A DNA stretch of 64,000 nt from Candidatus Aminicenantota bacterium (GTDB lineage Bacteria > Acidobacteriota > Aminicenantia > UBA2199): the NCBI GenBank assembly GCA_026393835.1, contig JAPKZK010000051.1, positions 1-64,000 on the forward strand. The letters are read 5' to 3'. The position numbers were made by a program, and so were the translations under genes. This document shows, piece after piece, positions 1-9,900 of the stretch. The notes beneath the pieces are model-generated. The model saw only the letters and a program-made list of their open reading frames with translations. It was not told where the DNA came from and did no database searches. The stretch's first letter is position 1; the number at the start of each line of letters is the position of its first letter.

Positions 1-446
1 TATGGTTTAAAGCCAATAGGAATGAGGGTTTTGTTGAGTTTTCCACAAAATCCCCATCCTTAGCTTTCTATTTCTTTAGTGAAATAAAATTAAAAAGCTT
101 AGCTTTCTTAATTTTCTGTCTTGACAAAGGGGTCCACTTTACCCCTTAATATTCCCACCAACCATTGTTGACAAAACCTGCTAAACCAGCCAAAAGAATC
201 CGCTGAAAGTGGAAGCGTGAAACACCATTTGGATTTTTTGAAACACCAGTGCTAGTAAGAATTTCACTGAATCACTGCTTCTGATTTTCGGAACCAGAGT
301 GATAGCCTGGAATTTTTTTTTATATCATAATATTGGCGTATAACAACCTTGCGCAAGGGGGTGTTAATATGGTAAGTGGAACGTAGGTTTCGAAGGCTTT
401 ACCTGGGAAAAGCCTTTTTTAAAGAATATAGGAAAGGAGGAAAACA
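1..446. other. leader/intergenic stretch without a recognisable gene
   Basis: I see no convincing gene. A TTGACA hexamer lies at 121-126, followed by a 7-bp hairpin (AAGGGGT/ACCCCTT, 127-147), but no well-spaced -10 box accompanies it. The only clear structure is the terminator-like hairpin near the end, listed next. The region probably contains the promoter and 5' leader of the small-peptide gene at 447. Confidence 0.4.
393..420 (+). terminator. terminator-like hairpin in the leader of the peptide gene (possible attenuator)
   Basis: An 8-bp perfect stem (AAGGCTTT at 393-400, AAAGCCTT at 409-416) with an 8-base loop runs into a T tract (TTTTT to 420). It ends about 26 bases before the ATG at 447 and just upstream of its ribosome binding site. 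It either terminates an unseen upstream transcript or attenuates the peptide operon. Confidence 0.5.
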
Positions 447-656
447 ATGAGTCACTTAAAAAATGAAACCGTAAACAAATGCTTTTCCCTATTAAGGGAA
501 TACGTCGAGGGAACATCGCAGGACAGCCGCAAGGAAATGGCCATCCTGGCGCTGAACAAACTGCAAACCATTACGGCGGGTTCAGGCGTCAGCAATTCCC
601 TGCTGTATGAAGACCCGATAAATTGTAACGGCAGACCCACGGCTAAAGCCAGTTAA
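447..656 (+). CDS. small protein preceding a radical SAM/SPASM enzyme (candidate RiPP precursor)
   Basis: A 69-residue protein with a strong ribosome binding site (AAAGGAGG, 6 bases before the ATG). The first ~43 residues look helical and leader-like. The last ~25 are Gly/Ser/Asn-rich with one Cys in the segment DPINCNGRPTAKAS; the other Cys is at residue 12. It is the only ORF before a radical SAM/SPASM gene 115 bases downstream, the usual layout of a ribosomally made peptide and its maturase. I do not recognise a named precursor family, so the modified residue is unknown. Alternative: an accessory protein of the enzyme rather than its substrate. Confidence 0.55.
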   Translation: MSHLKNETVNKCFSLLREYVEGTSQDSRKEMAILALNKLQTITAGSGVSNSLLYEDPINCNGRPTAKAS

Positions 657-676
657 AGAGTTAAAACCTCGGCAAA

Positions 677-754
677 AATAGCCACAGAGGACACTGAGGA
701 CACTGAGTTAATAATTAATTTCTCTCTGTGACCTCGGTGCTCTCTGTGGCTATT
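677..754. repeat. imperfect inverted repeat, CACAGAG/ACTGAG type
   Basis: Arms at 677-699 and 732-754 match over 23 bases with three mismatches and start with AATAGCCACAGAG. The left arm continues as a short tandem of GGACACTGA words. It forms a long hairpin between the small-peptide gene and the radical SAM gene and belongs to the same style of word-repeat hairpins found elsewhere in this window. Confidence 0.7.
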
Positions 755-771
755 AAATTAAGGAGCATAAA

Positions 772-1848
772 ATGTTAATTTCCAACTTAACCTTTGTCGT
801 AACCGAACAGTGCAACTTTAATTGCACCTACTGCCCCCAAACTAAAAACAAACAAACCCTCCCCCTCAACCTCATCGAAACCGCCGTGAATTTCTTCTAT
901 CCCTTTCTAAAAAGAGATAAAAAAATCCATGTGGGCTTTTACGGCGGCGAGCCGCTCCTGGCTTTCGAACAAATCCGGCGCACCGCCTTACACTTATTGG
1001 GAAAAAACCAAACGGGTCATAAAGAAATGGAATTCTCCCTGACCACCAACGGCAGCCTCTTGACAGACGAGATGCTGGAATTCTTTAACCGCTGCCGGTT
1101 CAGCTTGACATTGAGCTTTGACGGTCTGGCCCAGGAAATGGGCCGGGAAAAAGGCAGCCTTGAGAAAACCCTCCGGGTCATGAAACGCATCCGGGAACAC
1201 CCGGGTATAAACTTTGAAATCAACAGCGTGTTTTCACCGCTAACGGTTCCCCTGCTGGCGGATTCCCTACGCTTTATAATCGAACAAGGCGGGCCGGAGA
1301 TTACTTTCACTCTTTCTGCCCTGGAATACTGGAACCCACAAGCCATGGAAACTTTGAAAAAAGAATTACAGCGGCTGACGGATTTCCTGGCAATATATTA
1401 TAAAGAGAATGGGAAAATACCGGTAAAGAATTTCCAGGCCCAGGCGGCCGACGTTAATCGGGGGGTGTTCCGCTGCAGCGCCGGGAATGAGCAAATGTCC
1501 CTGGCCCCGGACGGGAAAGTCTGGGGTTGTTTTCTTTTCCATGATTATTTTAAAACCAGGCAAGACGATCCCCAGTATTGGGATTATTGTTTCGGGGATT
1601 TAGGGGATTTTATTGAGAATTATGGGAGCCGGTATGTGGAGAAATTAGTTAATTATTGCCAGTTGCAGCAGGATTTGTTCCAGGTGGAAGGGGAATTTTG
1701 TTTTTTATGTAAAGAGCTGCCGGGTTGTATGGTATGCCCGGTATATGCCGCATATTCGACCGGGGCCCTGGGCAAGATTTCCTGCCGCCATTGCGCTTTA
1801 ATGAGAACTCAATCCCGGGCCTTTTCTTTTTTTAAGGAAAGAGAGTAA
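772..1848 (+). CDS. radical SAM/SPASM domain protein (putative peptide maturase)
   Basis: A 358-residue radical SAM enzyme. The 4Fe-4S/SAM motif CxxxCxxC is at C14, C18 and C21 in EQCNFNCTYC. A GGEP-type motif (YGGEPLL) follows near residue 58. The C-terminal third carries a SPASM-like set of cysteines (235, 253, 310, 313, 319, 322, 338, 341) expected to bind auxiliary Fe-S clusters. Proteins of this architecture modify peptides (thioether, C-C or C-O crosslinks) or act as anaerobic sulfatase maturases. The adjacent 69-residue ORF and the absence of a sulfatase favour peptide maturation. Start chosen from the ribosome binding site AAGGAG 6 bases upstream. Product and substrate specificity are not readable from sequence. 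Confidence 0.85.
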   Translation: MLISNLTFVVTEQCNFNCTYCPQTKNKQTLPLNLIETAVNFFYPFLKRDKKIHVGFYGGEPLLAFEQIRRTALHLLGKNQTGHKEMEFSLTTNGSLLTDEMLEFFNRCRFSLTLSFDGLAQEMGREKGSLEKTLRVMKRIREHPGINFEINSVFSPLTVPLLADSLRFIIEQGGPEITFTLSALEYWNPQAMETLKKELQRLTDFLAIYYKENGKIPVKNFQAQAADVNRGVFRCSAGNEQMSLAPDGKVWGCFLFHDYFKTRQDDPQYWDYCFGDLGDFIENYGSRYVEKLVNYCQLQQDLFQVEGEFCFLCKELPGCMVCPVYAAYSTGALGKISCRHCALMRTQSRAFSFFKERE

Positions 1849-1891
1849 GGGGGTAAGAAGGTGAGAAGGTGAGAGGGTAAGAAGGTGAGAA
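1841..1891. repeat. GGTRAGAAGGTGAGAA short tandem array
   Basis: About five degenerate copies of an 8-base word (GTAAGAAG/GTGAGAAG) begin over the stop codon of the radical SAM gene. The same word recurs on one strand or the other near 2435, 6797, 22093, 41460, 55715 and 55972, always between genes. Confidence 0.7.
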
Positions 1892-1964
1892 AAAAGAAGG
1901 GCCTTTGGTTTTCTTTTTTTTGAGATTGTGGTAATATTAAAAACTTGACCACAAAGGAGGTTGC

Positions 1965-2369
1965 ATGAATTCAGATCAAGAGCAAAGAAAGAAACCGATT
2001 CAGCATTTTAGAGATCTGGAGGTTTATAAGAGAGCATTTTCGGCAGCAATGGAAATCTTCAACTTAACCCGTGATTTCCCCAAAGAAGAGAAATATTCTC
2101 TTGTAGACCAAATAAGAAGGTCTTCGCGATCGGTATGTGCAAATCTTGGGGAATGTTGGAGAAAACGAAGATATATTGCAGTTTTTAAAAACAAAATAAC
2201 AGATGCGATGCAAGAGGCATCGGAAACTCAGACCTGGCTTGAATTCTCTTATGCCTGTAAATATTTGGATAAACCTCTATTTGATCGATTGGATAATGAA
2301 TATGAGCAATTAATTTCAATGCTCAATTCAATGGAAAAGAATGCCGCAAAGTTTTGCTATTCATTGTAA
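1965..2369 (+). CDS. four-helix bundle protein (23S rRNA intervening-sequence protein family)
   Basis: A 134-residue protein with the family signature: FRDLEVYKRAF near the start, then QIRRSSRSVCANLGECWRKR and a helical tail ending EYEQLISMLNSM. Members form antiparallel four-helix bundles that oligomerise. They were first noticed inside 23S rRNA intervening sequences but are common as stand-alone genes in environmental bacteria, with no settled function. Ribosome binding site AAAGGAGG lies 5 bases before the ATG. It stands alone between two repeat-filled gaps, with no rRNA nearby. Confidence 0.88.
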   Translation: MNSDQEQRKKPIQHFRDLEVYKRAFSAAMEIFNLTRDFPKEEKYSLVDQIRRSSRSVCANLGECWRKRRYIAVFKNKITDAMQEASETQTWLEFSYACKYLDKPLFDRLDNEYEQLISMLNSMEKNAAKFCYSL

Positions 2370-2434
2370 AAGAGTAAGACAAAAAGCGTGCCTGAAAGGC
2401 ACTTTAATAAAAAGGCACGAAGTGCCGCAACTTT

Positions 2435-2471
2435 ATCTTACCTTCTTACCCTCTTACCTTCTTACCTTCTA
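2435..2471. repeat. TTACCTTC tandem array
   Basis: Four to five copies of the 8-base word (complement of the word at 1841) lie just upstream of the next promoter. A small GGCAC-GAA-GTGCC hairpin precedes it near 2414-2426. Confidence 0.65.
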
Positions 2472-2486
2472 TTTCCCCCCCGGCTA

Positions 2487-2515
2487 TTGATTTCATAAAA
2501 CAAATAAGTTAACAT
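2487..2515 (+). promoter_or_regulatory. sigma70-type promoter, predicted leaderless start
   Basis: TTGATT (2487-2492), 17-base spacer, TAACAT (2510-2515). The -10 box ends 7 bases before the ATG at 2523 and no Shine-Dalgarno sequence is present, so transcription should begin at or next to the start codon. Confidence 0.5.
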
Positions 2516-2522
2516 TAAGACA

Positions 2523-5500
2523 ATGACAAACGGCTTCATTATACGTCTTATTTGTTTATTATTATGGGCGACAGCAAGTTTAACGGCGCTGGACCCCGCT
2601 AAACAAATCACGCAATACAGCGCGCAAAAATGGGACATGGAAGCCGGTCTGCCCGGGAATACAGTTTACGCTGTCCAACAAACCCCGGACGGCTATATCT
2701 GGCTCGGAACCCAGGACGGCCTCGTGCGCTTCGACGGCATCGCTTTTCTGTGGTACTCCCGGGATAAATTCCCACAGGTAAAAATCAGTGAAGCCCGCGC
2801 ACTCTACGTCGATGGAAATGGGACCTTATGGATCGGCGCCTCCTTTGAAGGCCTCATCGCTTACAAAGAAGACCAATTTACCACCTACTCATCCGCGGAT
2901 CATAAATGCCTTTCTAAGATAAGCGCCATCTCAGAAGACCGCAAAGGAAACCTCTGGATCGGTAGCTTTTCCGAGGGACTCGCCCGTATGAACAATGGAA
3001 AATTCGACGCTTATACAACCGCCAACGGTTTACCCGACAATAAAGTAAGAGCGATTTATAAAGACAGCATAGGGAACCTATGGATCACCACCGAAGCCGG
3101 GATCGTAAAAATGTCCGAACCGGGGATTTTTCAAACCGTAGTCAAGCATAGTGATTTCCCTGAAGTAATGACAGCCTGTCTTTATAAAGAGGACTCAAAG
3201 GAACTCTGGTTCGGAACCGGGGATTATCTCCACCGGGAGAAAAACGGCAGGCGCGAGGTATATAGAGAAGGCGAGGGCATCCCCCACGCCATGATTATTT
3301 GTCTTTATGAAGACAAAGATAAGAACCTCTGGATCGGAACGGACGGCGGGGGCCTGGCCCGGTTAAATAAAGAGGGCGTGTCCAGTCTAAAACCCGGCGT
3401 CGATATACTGGCTTCCGGTTTTGTTTATGCCATTTACGAAGACCGGGAAGGCAGTCTCTGGGTGGGGACCCTGGACGGCGGCCTATATCGTTTCCGGGAT
3501 AGTAAATTCACCACTTTTACCAGCCGGGAAGGCCTGGTTCACGACGATATTCAATGCGTCTATGAAGACCGGGCCGGTAATATCTGGATCGCCGCCAAAG
3601 GGGGTTTAAACCGCTTAAAAAACGGGAAAATCAACGCGGTATTCACAAAAAAACAAGGACTTTTAAGCGATTCCGTAACTTCTGTTTTCGAAGACCCGGC
3701 CGGGGACCTCTGGATCGGAACCTGGGGCAGCTTGAACCGCTTCCGGGACGGAAAACTCATTGCTTTTACTAAAAAGGACGGGTTATCCAGTAACAATATC
3801 AATTGTATCCAGGGAGATAGACAGGGCAATACCTGGATCGGAACCGAAAAAGGCCTGAACCGGTACAACTCCACTGACGGGACCTTTACAGTTTTCACCA
3901 CGGCCCAGGGACCCGGCGATAACATCATTGAATTTACTTATGAGGACAGCAAGGGAAAACTGTGGATCGGCGCTTTTACGGGCCTCTATTGCCTGGAAAA
4001 GGAGATAATCTCCGCGTATCCCCTGGACGCCGGCATGGGAGAAAAAACTTTCTGCTGCGCTCATGAAGACCCTGAAGGCGTATTATGGTTTGGAACAGAC
4101 TCCGGTCTTATCCGCATCAAGGAAAACGAAAAACCTTATATTTATACCAACCGGGACGGCCTCAACGGAAATTATATTTATTCTCTAGTTGAGGATAACA
4201 ATGGAAATCTATGGCTGGGGGGGCGAAATGGCATATCCCGGGTAAAAAGACAAGAATTAGAGGACCTGGCCGCCGGGAAAATCTCCAGGTTACATCCCAC
4301 CTGGTTCAATGAGAAAAACGGTATGAAATCCCGCTGGTGTAAAGGAACTGCCATTAAAACGCGGGACAATAGGTTGTGGTTCTGCACCACCGCCGGGATA
4401 ACCACCGTCGATCTCAATCATACGAAAACCAATCCCCTCGCTCCTCCGGTCATTATCGAAAAGTTCACAGCGGATGATAAATCGCTCGATCTGTACGGCG
4501 CAGCAAAGGGGAAAAAAAAGTTGGTCCTGGGGCCGGGAATAGGAAGATTGGAATTTCACTATACCGCGGCCAGTTTCATCGATCCCCAGGAGCTCACGTT
4601 TAAGATACAATTAGCGGGGTATGACCGCGATTGGATCGACATGGGGCATATTCGCAATACCACTTATACCAGCCTGTCGCCGGGCGACTATACCTTTAAG
4701 GTCATCGCCGCCAATTCCGACGGTGTTGAGAGCAAGGATGGCGCGGCTATCTCTTTTAATATAAAGCCCTCTTTTCATCAAACCACCTGGTTTCGCCTGG
4801 CGACGGGACTCCTTATTCTCCTGGCAATATATTTTTCCTATCGTTTAAAAATCAGACGGCTCAAGGCCCGGCAGGAAGAGTTGAGCCGCCTGGTGGCGCT
4901 GCGCACCCATGATTTGCAGCAGAGGAACCTTGAACTGGAAAAAGCACGGCAGAACCTCGAAAAATCCAGGGACCTCATCGAAACGAAAAACCTGCAATTG
5001 GAAGCCCAGACCGTACAGTTAAAAGACCAATCGGAAAAACTAAAAGAGATGGACCGGGTGAAAACCCGATTTTTTACCAACATCTCCCATGAGTTCCGCA
5101 CGCCTTTGACTTTAATCATGGGGCCACTGGAGCAAATGCTCTCCGCCAGCCTCGAACCAAAAGAAAAAAAGAACCTGAACCTGATGCTGCGCAATTCACA
5201 GCGTTTATTGGGATTAATCAACCAGTTGTTGGAGCTTTCCAAATTGGAGAGCGGTAAAATGAAACTCCAGGCCGGCCGGCGAAATATAATTCCCCTTTTA
5301 AAAGGAATTACCGCGAACTTTGAGCCGTTGGCCGATGCGCGGGAAATAGACCTGGCTTTTCACGCCGAAGAGGACGATATCACTTTATACGTGGACGCCG
5401 GGAAATTAGAGGAAGTGGTGGCCAACCTGTTGATAAACGCTTTCAAATTCACCCCGGCCGGCGGAAAAATTACAGTAACTGTAGAACAAAAGCTTTTGCA

Positions 5501-6704
5501 GGGGGGGGCAGGGGGGGGCGGTATTCTCGAAAAGAGCCCCCCCCAAAGTCAAGATTATGTGGAAATATCCGTAAGCGATACCGGCCCCGGTATACCCCGG
5601 GAGCAATTGGTTCATATCTTCGACCGCTTTTATCAATCCGAAAGCGCCTATGAAAACCATAAGAAGGGAACCGGCATCGGGTTGGCATTGGTTAAAGAGC
5701 TGGTGCAGTTACATTATGGCAAAATCGATGTATACAGTCATGAAGGCAAAGGTACGGAGTTTATAATTTCTTTGCCGCTGGGGGATGGCCATTTGCGGGC
5801 CGATGAAATAGTCGAAGCCGGGGGCCTTGCCGTTCCTGGCGGAGGTAAGCGGGTCCCGGTGGTGGATGAAACCGTCGAAGAGTTCGGCGTTGAAATCGCC
5901 GCGGTGGAAAGCGATGCGCTGTCGCCGGACCGGGATATAATCCTGGTGGTGGAAGACAGTGCGGATGTTCGCGGGTATATCCGGGGGGAGTTGGAGCCCA
6001 ATTACGCCGTTATCGAAGCAGCGGATGGGCCGGCGGGTATTGCCAAAGCCCTGGAAATCATTCCCGATTTGATCATCAGCGATATCATGATGCCCGGTTG
6101 TGATGGCTATGAGTTATGTCAAAGGTTAAAAAAGGACATCAAGACCAGTCATATCCCCATTATCTTATTGACGGCGAAAGCATCGGAGGAGTGTATTGTG
6201 CAAGGGTTGGAGATTGGGGCCGATGATTATATAACCAAACCTTTCAGCGTCAAAATATTAGCGGCGCGGATCAGGAACCTGATCGATTTGCGGCGGCAGA
6301 TGCAGTTAAATATAGACCGGGAGATGACGCTGCGGCCGGTGGAAATATCCGTGTCCGGGTTGGATAAAGAGTTTCTAAAAAAATTGAAAGAAGTGATCAA
6401 CAAAAATATAGCCGACCCCGATTTTAATGTCGAGGAGTTAGCCCGGAAGTTATACATGGATCGCTCCACCGTCTACCGGAAGGTAATGGCGTTAACCGGG
6501 GAAGCGCCCACGGAATTTATCAGGACGTGCCGATTGAAGCGGGCGGCGGAGCTATTGAAAGGAAATTTCGGAACCGTGTTGGAGGTGGCGTTGGAGGTGG
6601 GATTTTCCAGCGCCAATTATTTTACAAAGTGTTTTAAGGAAAAGTTTCACTGTTTACCGTCAACCTACCAGGCCCCGCGGCGCGGGGAGACTATGTTGGA
6701 ATGA
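2523..6704 (+). CDS. hybrid two-component system protein (propeller sensor, histidine kinase, receiver, AraC HTH)
   Basis: A 1393-residue one-protein signalling system. Order: signal peptide (1-22); about 14 two-component-regulator propeller repeats with WIGT/WIGA ends (~35-640), predicted to form two periplasmic beta-propellers; a Y_Y_Y domain (~680-750); a membrane helix (~757-777); coiled coil; HisKA with H856 in ISHEFRTP; HATPase; receiver with phospho-acceptor D1187 in ISDIMMPG; and an AraC-type HTH (~1290-1390). In Bacteroidetes such proteins sense polysaccharide breakdown products and activate nearby operons; here no glycan-use genes are adjacent. Oddity: the ATPase domain is interrupted at 5501-5544 by an in-frame G8/G8/C8 segment. 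The gene ends within a 7-nt AATGATG repeat. Confidence 0.92.
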   Translation: MTNGFIIRLICLLLWATASLTALDPAKQITQYSAQKWDMEAGLPGNTVYAVQQTPDGYIWLGTQDGLVRFDGIAFLWYSRDKFPQVKISEARALYVDGNGTLWIGASFEGLIAYKEDQFTTYSSADHKCLSKISAISEDRKGNLWIGSFSEGLARMNNGKFDAYTTANGLPDNKVRAIYKDSIGNLWITTEAGIVKMSEPGIFQTVVKHSDFPEVMTACLYKEDSKELWFGTGDYLHREKNGRREVYREGEGIPHAMIICLYEDKDKNLWIGTDGGGLARLNKEGVSSLKPGVDILASGFVYAIYEDREGSLWVGTLDGGLYRFRDSKFTTFTSREGLVHDDIQCVYEDRAGNIWIAAKGGLNRLKNGKINAVFTKKQGLLSDSVTSVFEDPAGDLWIGTWGSLNRFRDGKLIAFTKKDGLSSNNINCIQGDRQGNTWIGTEKGLNRYNSTDGTFTVFTTAQGPGDNIIEFTYEDSKGKLWIGAFTGLYCLEKEIISAYPLDAGMGEKTFCCAHEDPEGVLWFGTDSGLIRIKENEKPYIYTNRDGLNGNYIYSLVEDNNGNLWLGGRNGISRVKRQELEDLAAGKISRLHPTWFNEKNGMKSRWCKGTAIKTRDNRLWFCTTAGITTVDLNHTKTNPLAPPVIIEKFTADDKSLDLYGAAKGKKKLVLGPGIGRLEFHYTAASFIDPQELTFKIQLAGYDRDWIDMGHIRNTTYTSLSPGDYTFKVIAANSDGVESKDGAAISFNIKPSFHQTTWFRLATGLLILLAIYFSYRLKIRRLKARQEELSRLVALRTHDLQQRNLELEKARQNLEKSRDLIETKNLQLEAQTVQLKDQSEKLKEMDRVKTRFFTNISHEFRTPLTLIMGPLEQMLSASLEPKEKKNLNLMLRNSQRLLGLINQLLELSKLESGKMKLQAGRRNIIPLLKGITANFEPLADAREIDLAFHAEEDDITLYVDAGKLEEVVANLLINAFKFTPAGGKITVTVEQKLLQGGAGGGGILEKSPPQSQDYVEISVSDTGPGIPREQLVHIFDRFYQSESAYENHKKGTGIGLALVKELVQLHYGKIDVYSHEGKGTEFIISLPLGDGHLRADEIVEAGGLAVPGGGKRVPVVDETVEEFGVEIAAVESDALSPDRDIILVVEDSADVRGYIRGELEPNYAVIEAADGPAGIAKALEIIPDLIISDIMMPGCDGYELCQRLKKDIKTSHIPIILLTAKASEECIVQGLEIGADDYITKPFSVKILAARIRNLIDLRRQMQLNIDREMTLRPVEISVSGLDKEFLKKLKEVINKNIADPDFNVEELARKLYMDRSTVYRKVMALTGEAPTEFIRTCRLKRAAELLKGNFGTVLEVALEVGFSSANYFTKCFKEKFHCLPSTYQAPRRGETMLE
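5501..5544. repeat. G8-CA-G8 ... C8 homopolymer tracts inside a coding region
   Basis: Two runs of eight G (5501-5508, 5511-5518) and one run of eight C (5537-5544) sit inside the HATPase domain of the hybrid sensor. They encode a Gly/Pro-rich loop (QGGAGGGG ... SPPQSQ). The outer G and C runs can pair. They are obvious slippage sites and the G runs could form a quadruplex. Confidence 0.75.
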
Positions 6705-6727
6705 TGAATGATGAATGATGAATGATG
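6700..6727. repeat. AATGATG x4 tandem repeat
   Basis: Four perfect 7-base units; the first contains the stop codon of the hybrid sensor. It is followed by GGAAGAGC words (6738-6760). Confidence 0.8.
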
Positions 6728-6796
6728 AAGAAAAAAAGGAAGAGCGGAAGAGCGGAAGCGAGGATGAAAAGCAACCTGCCTTTCTTTCTTTTTTTT

Positions 6797-6856
6797 CTCA
6801 CCTTCTTACCTTCTCACCTTCTTACCTTCTTACCCTCTTACCTTCTTTTCCCTCTC
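6797..6856. repeat. CTTACCTTC tandem array
   Basis: Seven or so degenerate copies of the 8-base pyrimidine word found at 2435. They are placed between the two propeller-sensor genes, just upstream of the second gene's promoter. Confidence 0.7.
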
Positions 6857-6895
6857 GGTTATTTTCAAGAGAGCAAAAAAAATTTCAAACCCCTC

Positions 6896-6924
6896 TTTAC
6901 ATTTCTTTGTTTTATGACTACTAT
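6896..6924 (+). promoter_or_regulatory. sigma70-type promoter, predicted leaderless start
   Basis: TTTACA (6896-6901), 17-base spacer, TACTAT (6919-6924); six bases then the ATG at 6931. No Shine-Dalgarno sequence. Confidence 0.5.
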
Positions 6925-6930
6925 TATTAG

Positions 6931-9900
6931 ATGAAAAAAAGATACCGCTTCCATGTGATGGTTTTTTTAATCGTCCTATTCGCGTCGGGAAAAAGTTTAT
7001 TATGGCCGCTGGACCCGGCAAAGGAAATCCACCAATATAACTACGAAGTATTTTCCACCGATGACGGTCTGCCCCAGAGTTCGGTGCTTTCCATTATCCA
7101 GACCTCCGACGGGTACCTATGGGGGGCCACCTACGAAGGCGTGGCCCGTTTCGACGGCGTCCAATTCCAGGTGCTGGACCGCTCCAACACGCCGGAATTG
7201 GAGAGCAACCGTATCAAAACGTTGTTCGAAGACAACCGGGGGAATTTATGGATCGGGACCTCCGAAGGTCTCTTGCGCTGCACCGGGGGGAAATTCAAAA
7301 AATTTACCACCAAAGAGGGCCTCTCCAATGATTTTGTATTAGCCATTGTCCAGGACAAAAAGGGCAGCCTCTGGGTAGGCACCACCGATGGTCTCAACCG
7401 CCTCACGGACGACACTTTTACTGCTTATACCCAAAAAGAAGGTTTATCCCATCAATATATTTCAGCCCTGGAAACGGATGATGAAGGAAACCTCTGGATC
7501 GGGACTTCCGGCGGCGGCTTAAATGTCCTCCGGGTCGCTGACGGGAAAATTAAACACTGCGCCGCGGAAATGGGCCTATCCGGCGGCGAAGATATCCGCG
7601 TCCTGTGCAAGAATAAAGAAGGGGGCCTCTGGATCGGGACCAGCGGGCAGGGATTGATTTTCCTGCAAGACGGCAAAGCCAGGTTCTATTCGGAAAAAGA
7701 CGGACTATCCGGCAATGATATCCGCGCCCTTTTCCAGGATACCCACGGCATCCTCTGGATTGGCACTAACGGCCAGGGTCTGAACCGTCTAAAGGAAGGC
7801 GTCTTTTCCTCTTCCTCCTACGAAGAAGGGTTCCTGGATCGCCCCATCCGCGCCATAATGGAAGACCGGGAAGGAAGCCTCTGGGTCGGCACCCGGGACG
7901 GCCTGTCCCAATTGAAAGACGGCAAATTTATCATTTATAATAAACGAAACGGCCTCCCGGTGGACGGCATAAGAACGGTATATGAAGACCGCCTGAAAAA
8001 TACCTGGATCGGAACCGTTACCGGCGGACTGGTAAAATTCACCGACAACCGCTTCAAAACGTTCGGTTTGAAAGAAGGTTTAACCAGCGAACATATCTGG
8101 ACCATCGCGGAAAGCAGCGACGGGTCCATCTGGATCGGGACCTACGGCGACGGGTTGCACCGGGTAAAGAACGATAAAGTAATAAAGACCTATACCACCC
8201 GCGAAGGCCTGGCTAATAATATCGTAAGGGCCGTATGCGCAGACCGCAAGGATAACATCTGGGTCGGCACCAACGGCGGCGGCGTGGATGTTATCGATTT
8301 TAAAACCGGCAAAATGACCAATTACAATTCCAAAAACGGCCTGTCCGATGATTTTGTTTATGCCGTCAGCGAAGACCGGGACGGCGACATCTGGATCGGT
8401 ACATACCGCGGAACCATCGATCGCTTTGATAAAGAGACAGGCAAATTTACCACTTACGGCGAAAAAGAAGGCTTGTCCGGCCATGCCATATGGAACATAT
8501 ATCCCGATAAAGAAGGAACCGCCTGGATCGGGACCGACGGCGGCGGCCTTTTGCGTTTAAAGAATAATACCTTTACCCGTTTTAGCATAGAGAACGGTCT
8601 GTACAGCGACCTGGCGTTCCAGGTGCTGGAAGACCTCAGCGGCAACCTGTGGATGAATTGCAACCGCGGCATCTACGGCGCCCGGAAAAAAGACCTGGAA
8701 GATTTCGCTGACGGGAAAATAAATAAAATTTCCTGTTTCTCTTACGGCAGGACCGAAGGCATAAAAAGCACCGAGTGCAGCGGCCCGGCCCAACCCGCCG
8801 GGTTGTGCACCGAGGAAGGAAAACTCTGGTTCCCCACTATCCGCGGCGTGGTGGTAATCGACCCCGGGCATATCAAGTCCAACACCGTCGAACCGCCGGT
8901 GGCCATCGAAGAAATGCTGGCGGACGGTCAAAACATTTATTCATATCCCGGCGTCTCCGAAGCAGGCATAAAACTGGCGCCGGGGACCCAGCGTATCGAA
9001 TTTAAATATACCGGTTTGAGTTTTATCGCACCCGAGCGCGTACGGTTTAAATATAAACTGGAAGGATTCGACGAAAAATGGATGGACGGGGGGGGCCGCC
9101 GGAACGTTTCCTATACCAACATCGCGCCCGGCGATTACACCTTCCGCGTCGCCGCCTGTAACAACGACGGCGTATGGAGCAGCGCCGGCGCCGATCTGTC
9201 TTTTGCGCTAAAACCGTTTTTCTGGCAGACCTGGTGGTTCCGGCTCCTGTTTGTCACGGCATTCGCTTTTTTTTCATATTGGTTCATCGCCTTTGTCAAA
9301 ACGCACCTCAAACTGATTGCCTTCTGGAAAAAGAAAAAGTATATCGGCCCCTATGAAATCGACGAGCAAATCGGCGGCGGCGGTATGGGCATCGTGTACC
9401 GCGTGCACAGTCTAATCGACGGCAATAAAATTTTTGCCATGAAGGTGCTGAAAGATGAGTATTTAATGGATGAGATCCAGCAGAAGCGTTTTAAAAATGA
9501 GTCGCTGTTGGTGGACCGGCTCGATCACCCCAATATTGTCAAAGTACACGAAAGGGGCGAAGACAAAGGACAACTTTACATCCTAATGGAACTGCTGGAG
9601 GGGCAGACCCTGGGAGATAGAATCCGGGAGAGCCGCTACCCGGATATTGCCCGGTGCATTTACATTATGACGCAGGTGGCGGATGTGCTGGCCCACCTGG
9701 CCAGGGAAAATATTATCCACCGGGATTTGAAACCGGAAAATATTATGCTCATTCAAAAAGGGAATGACCCTGATTATGTGAAGTTATTGGATTTTGGGAT
9801 CGCCAGGGGGCAGACTTTTTCCCATTTAACCGAGACCGGCCATGTGTTGGGCACACTGCCATACATGCCGCCCGAAGTGGTGGCCGACGGCGTGTTTTCG

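Noticed and set aside
127-147. Riboswitch in the leader region
   Set aside because: Only a simple 7-bp hairpin; no conserved riboswitch core recognised.
2523-6704. Polysaccharide utilisation locus centred on the hybrid sensor
   Set aside because: No glycoside hydrolase, SusC/SusD or transporter genes nearby.
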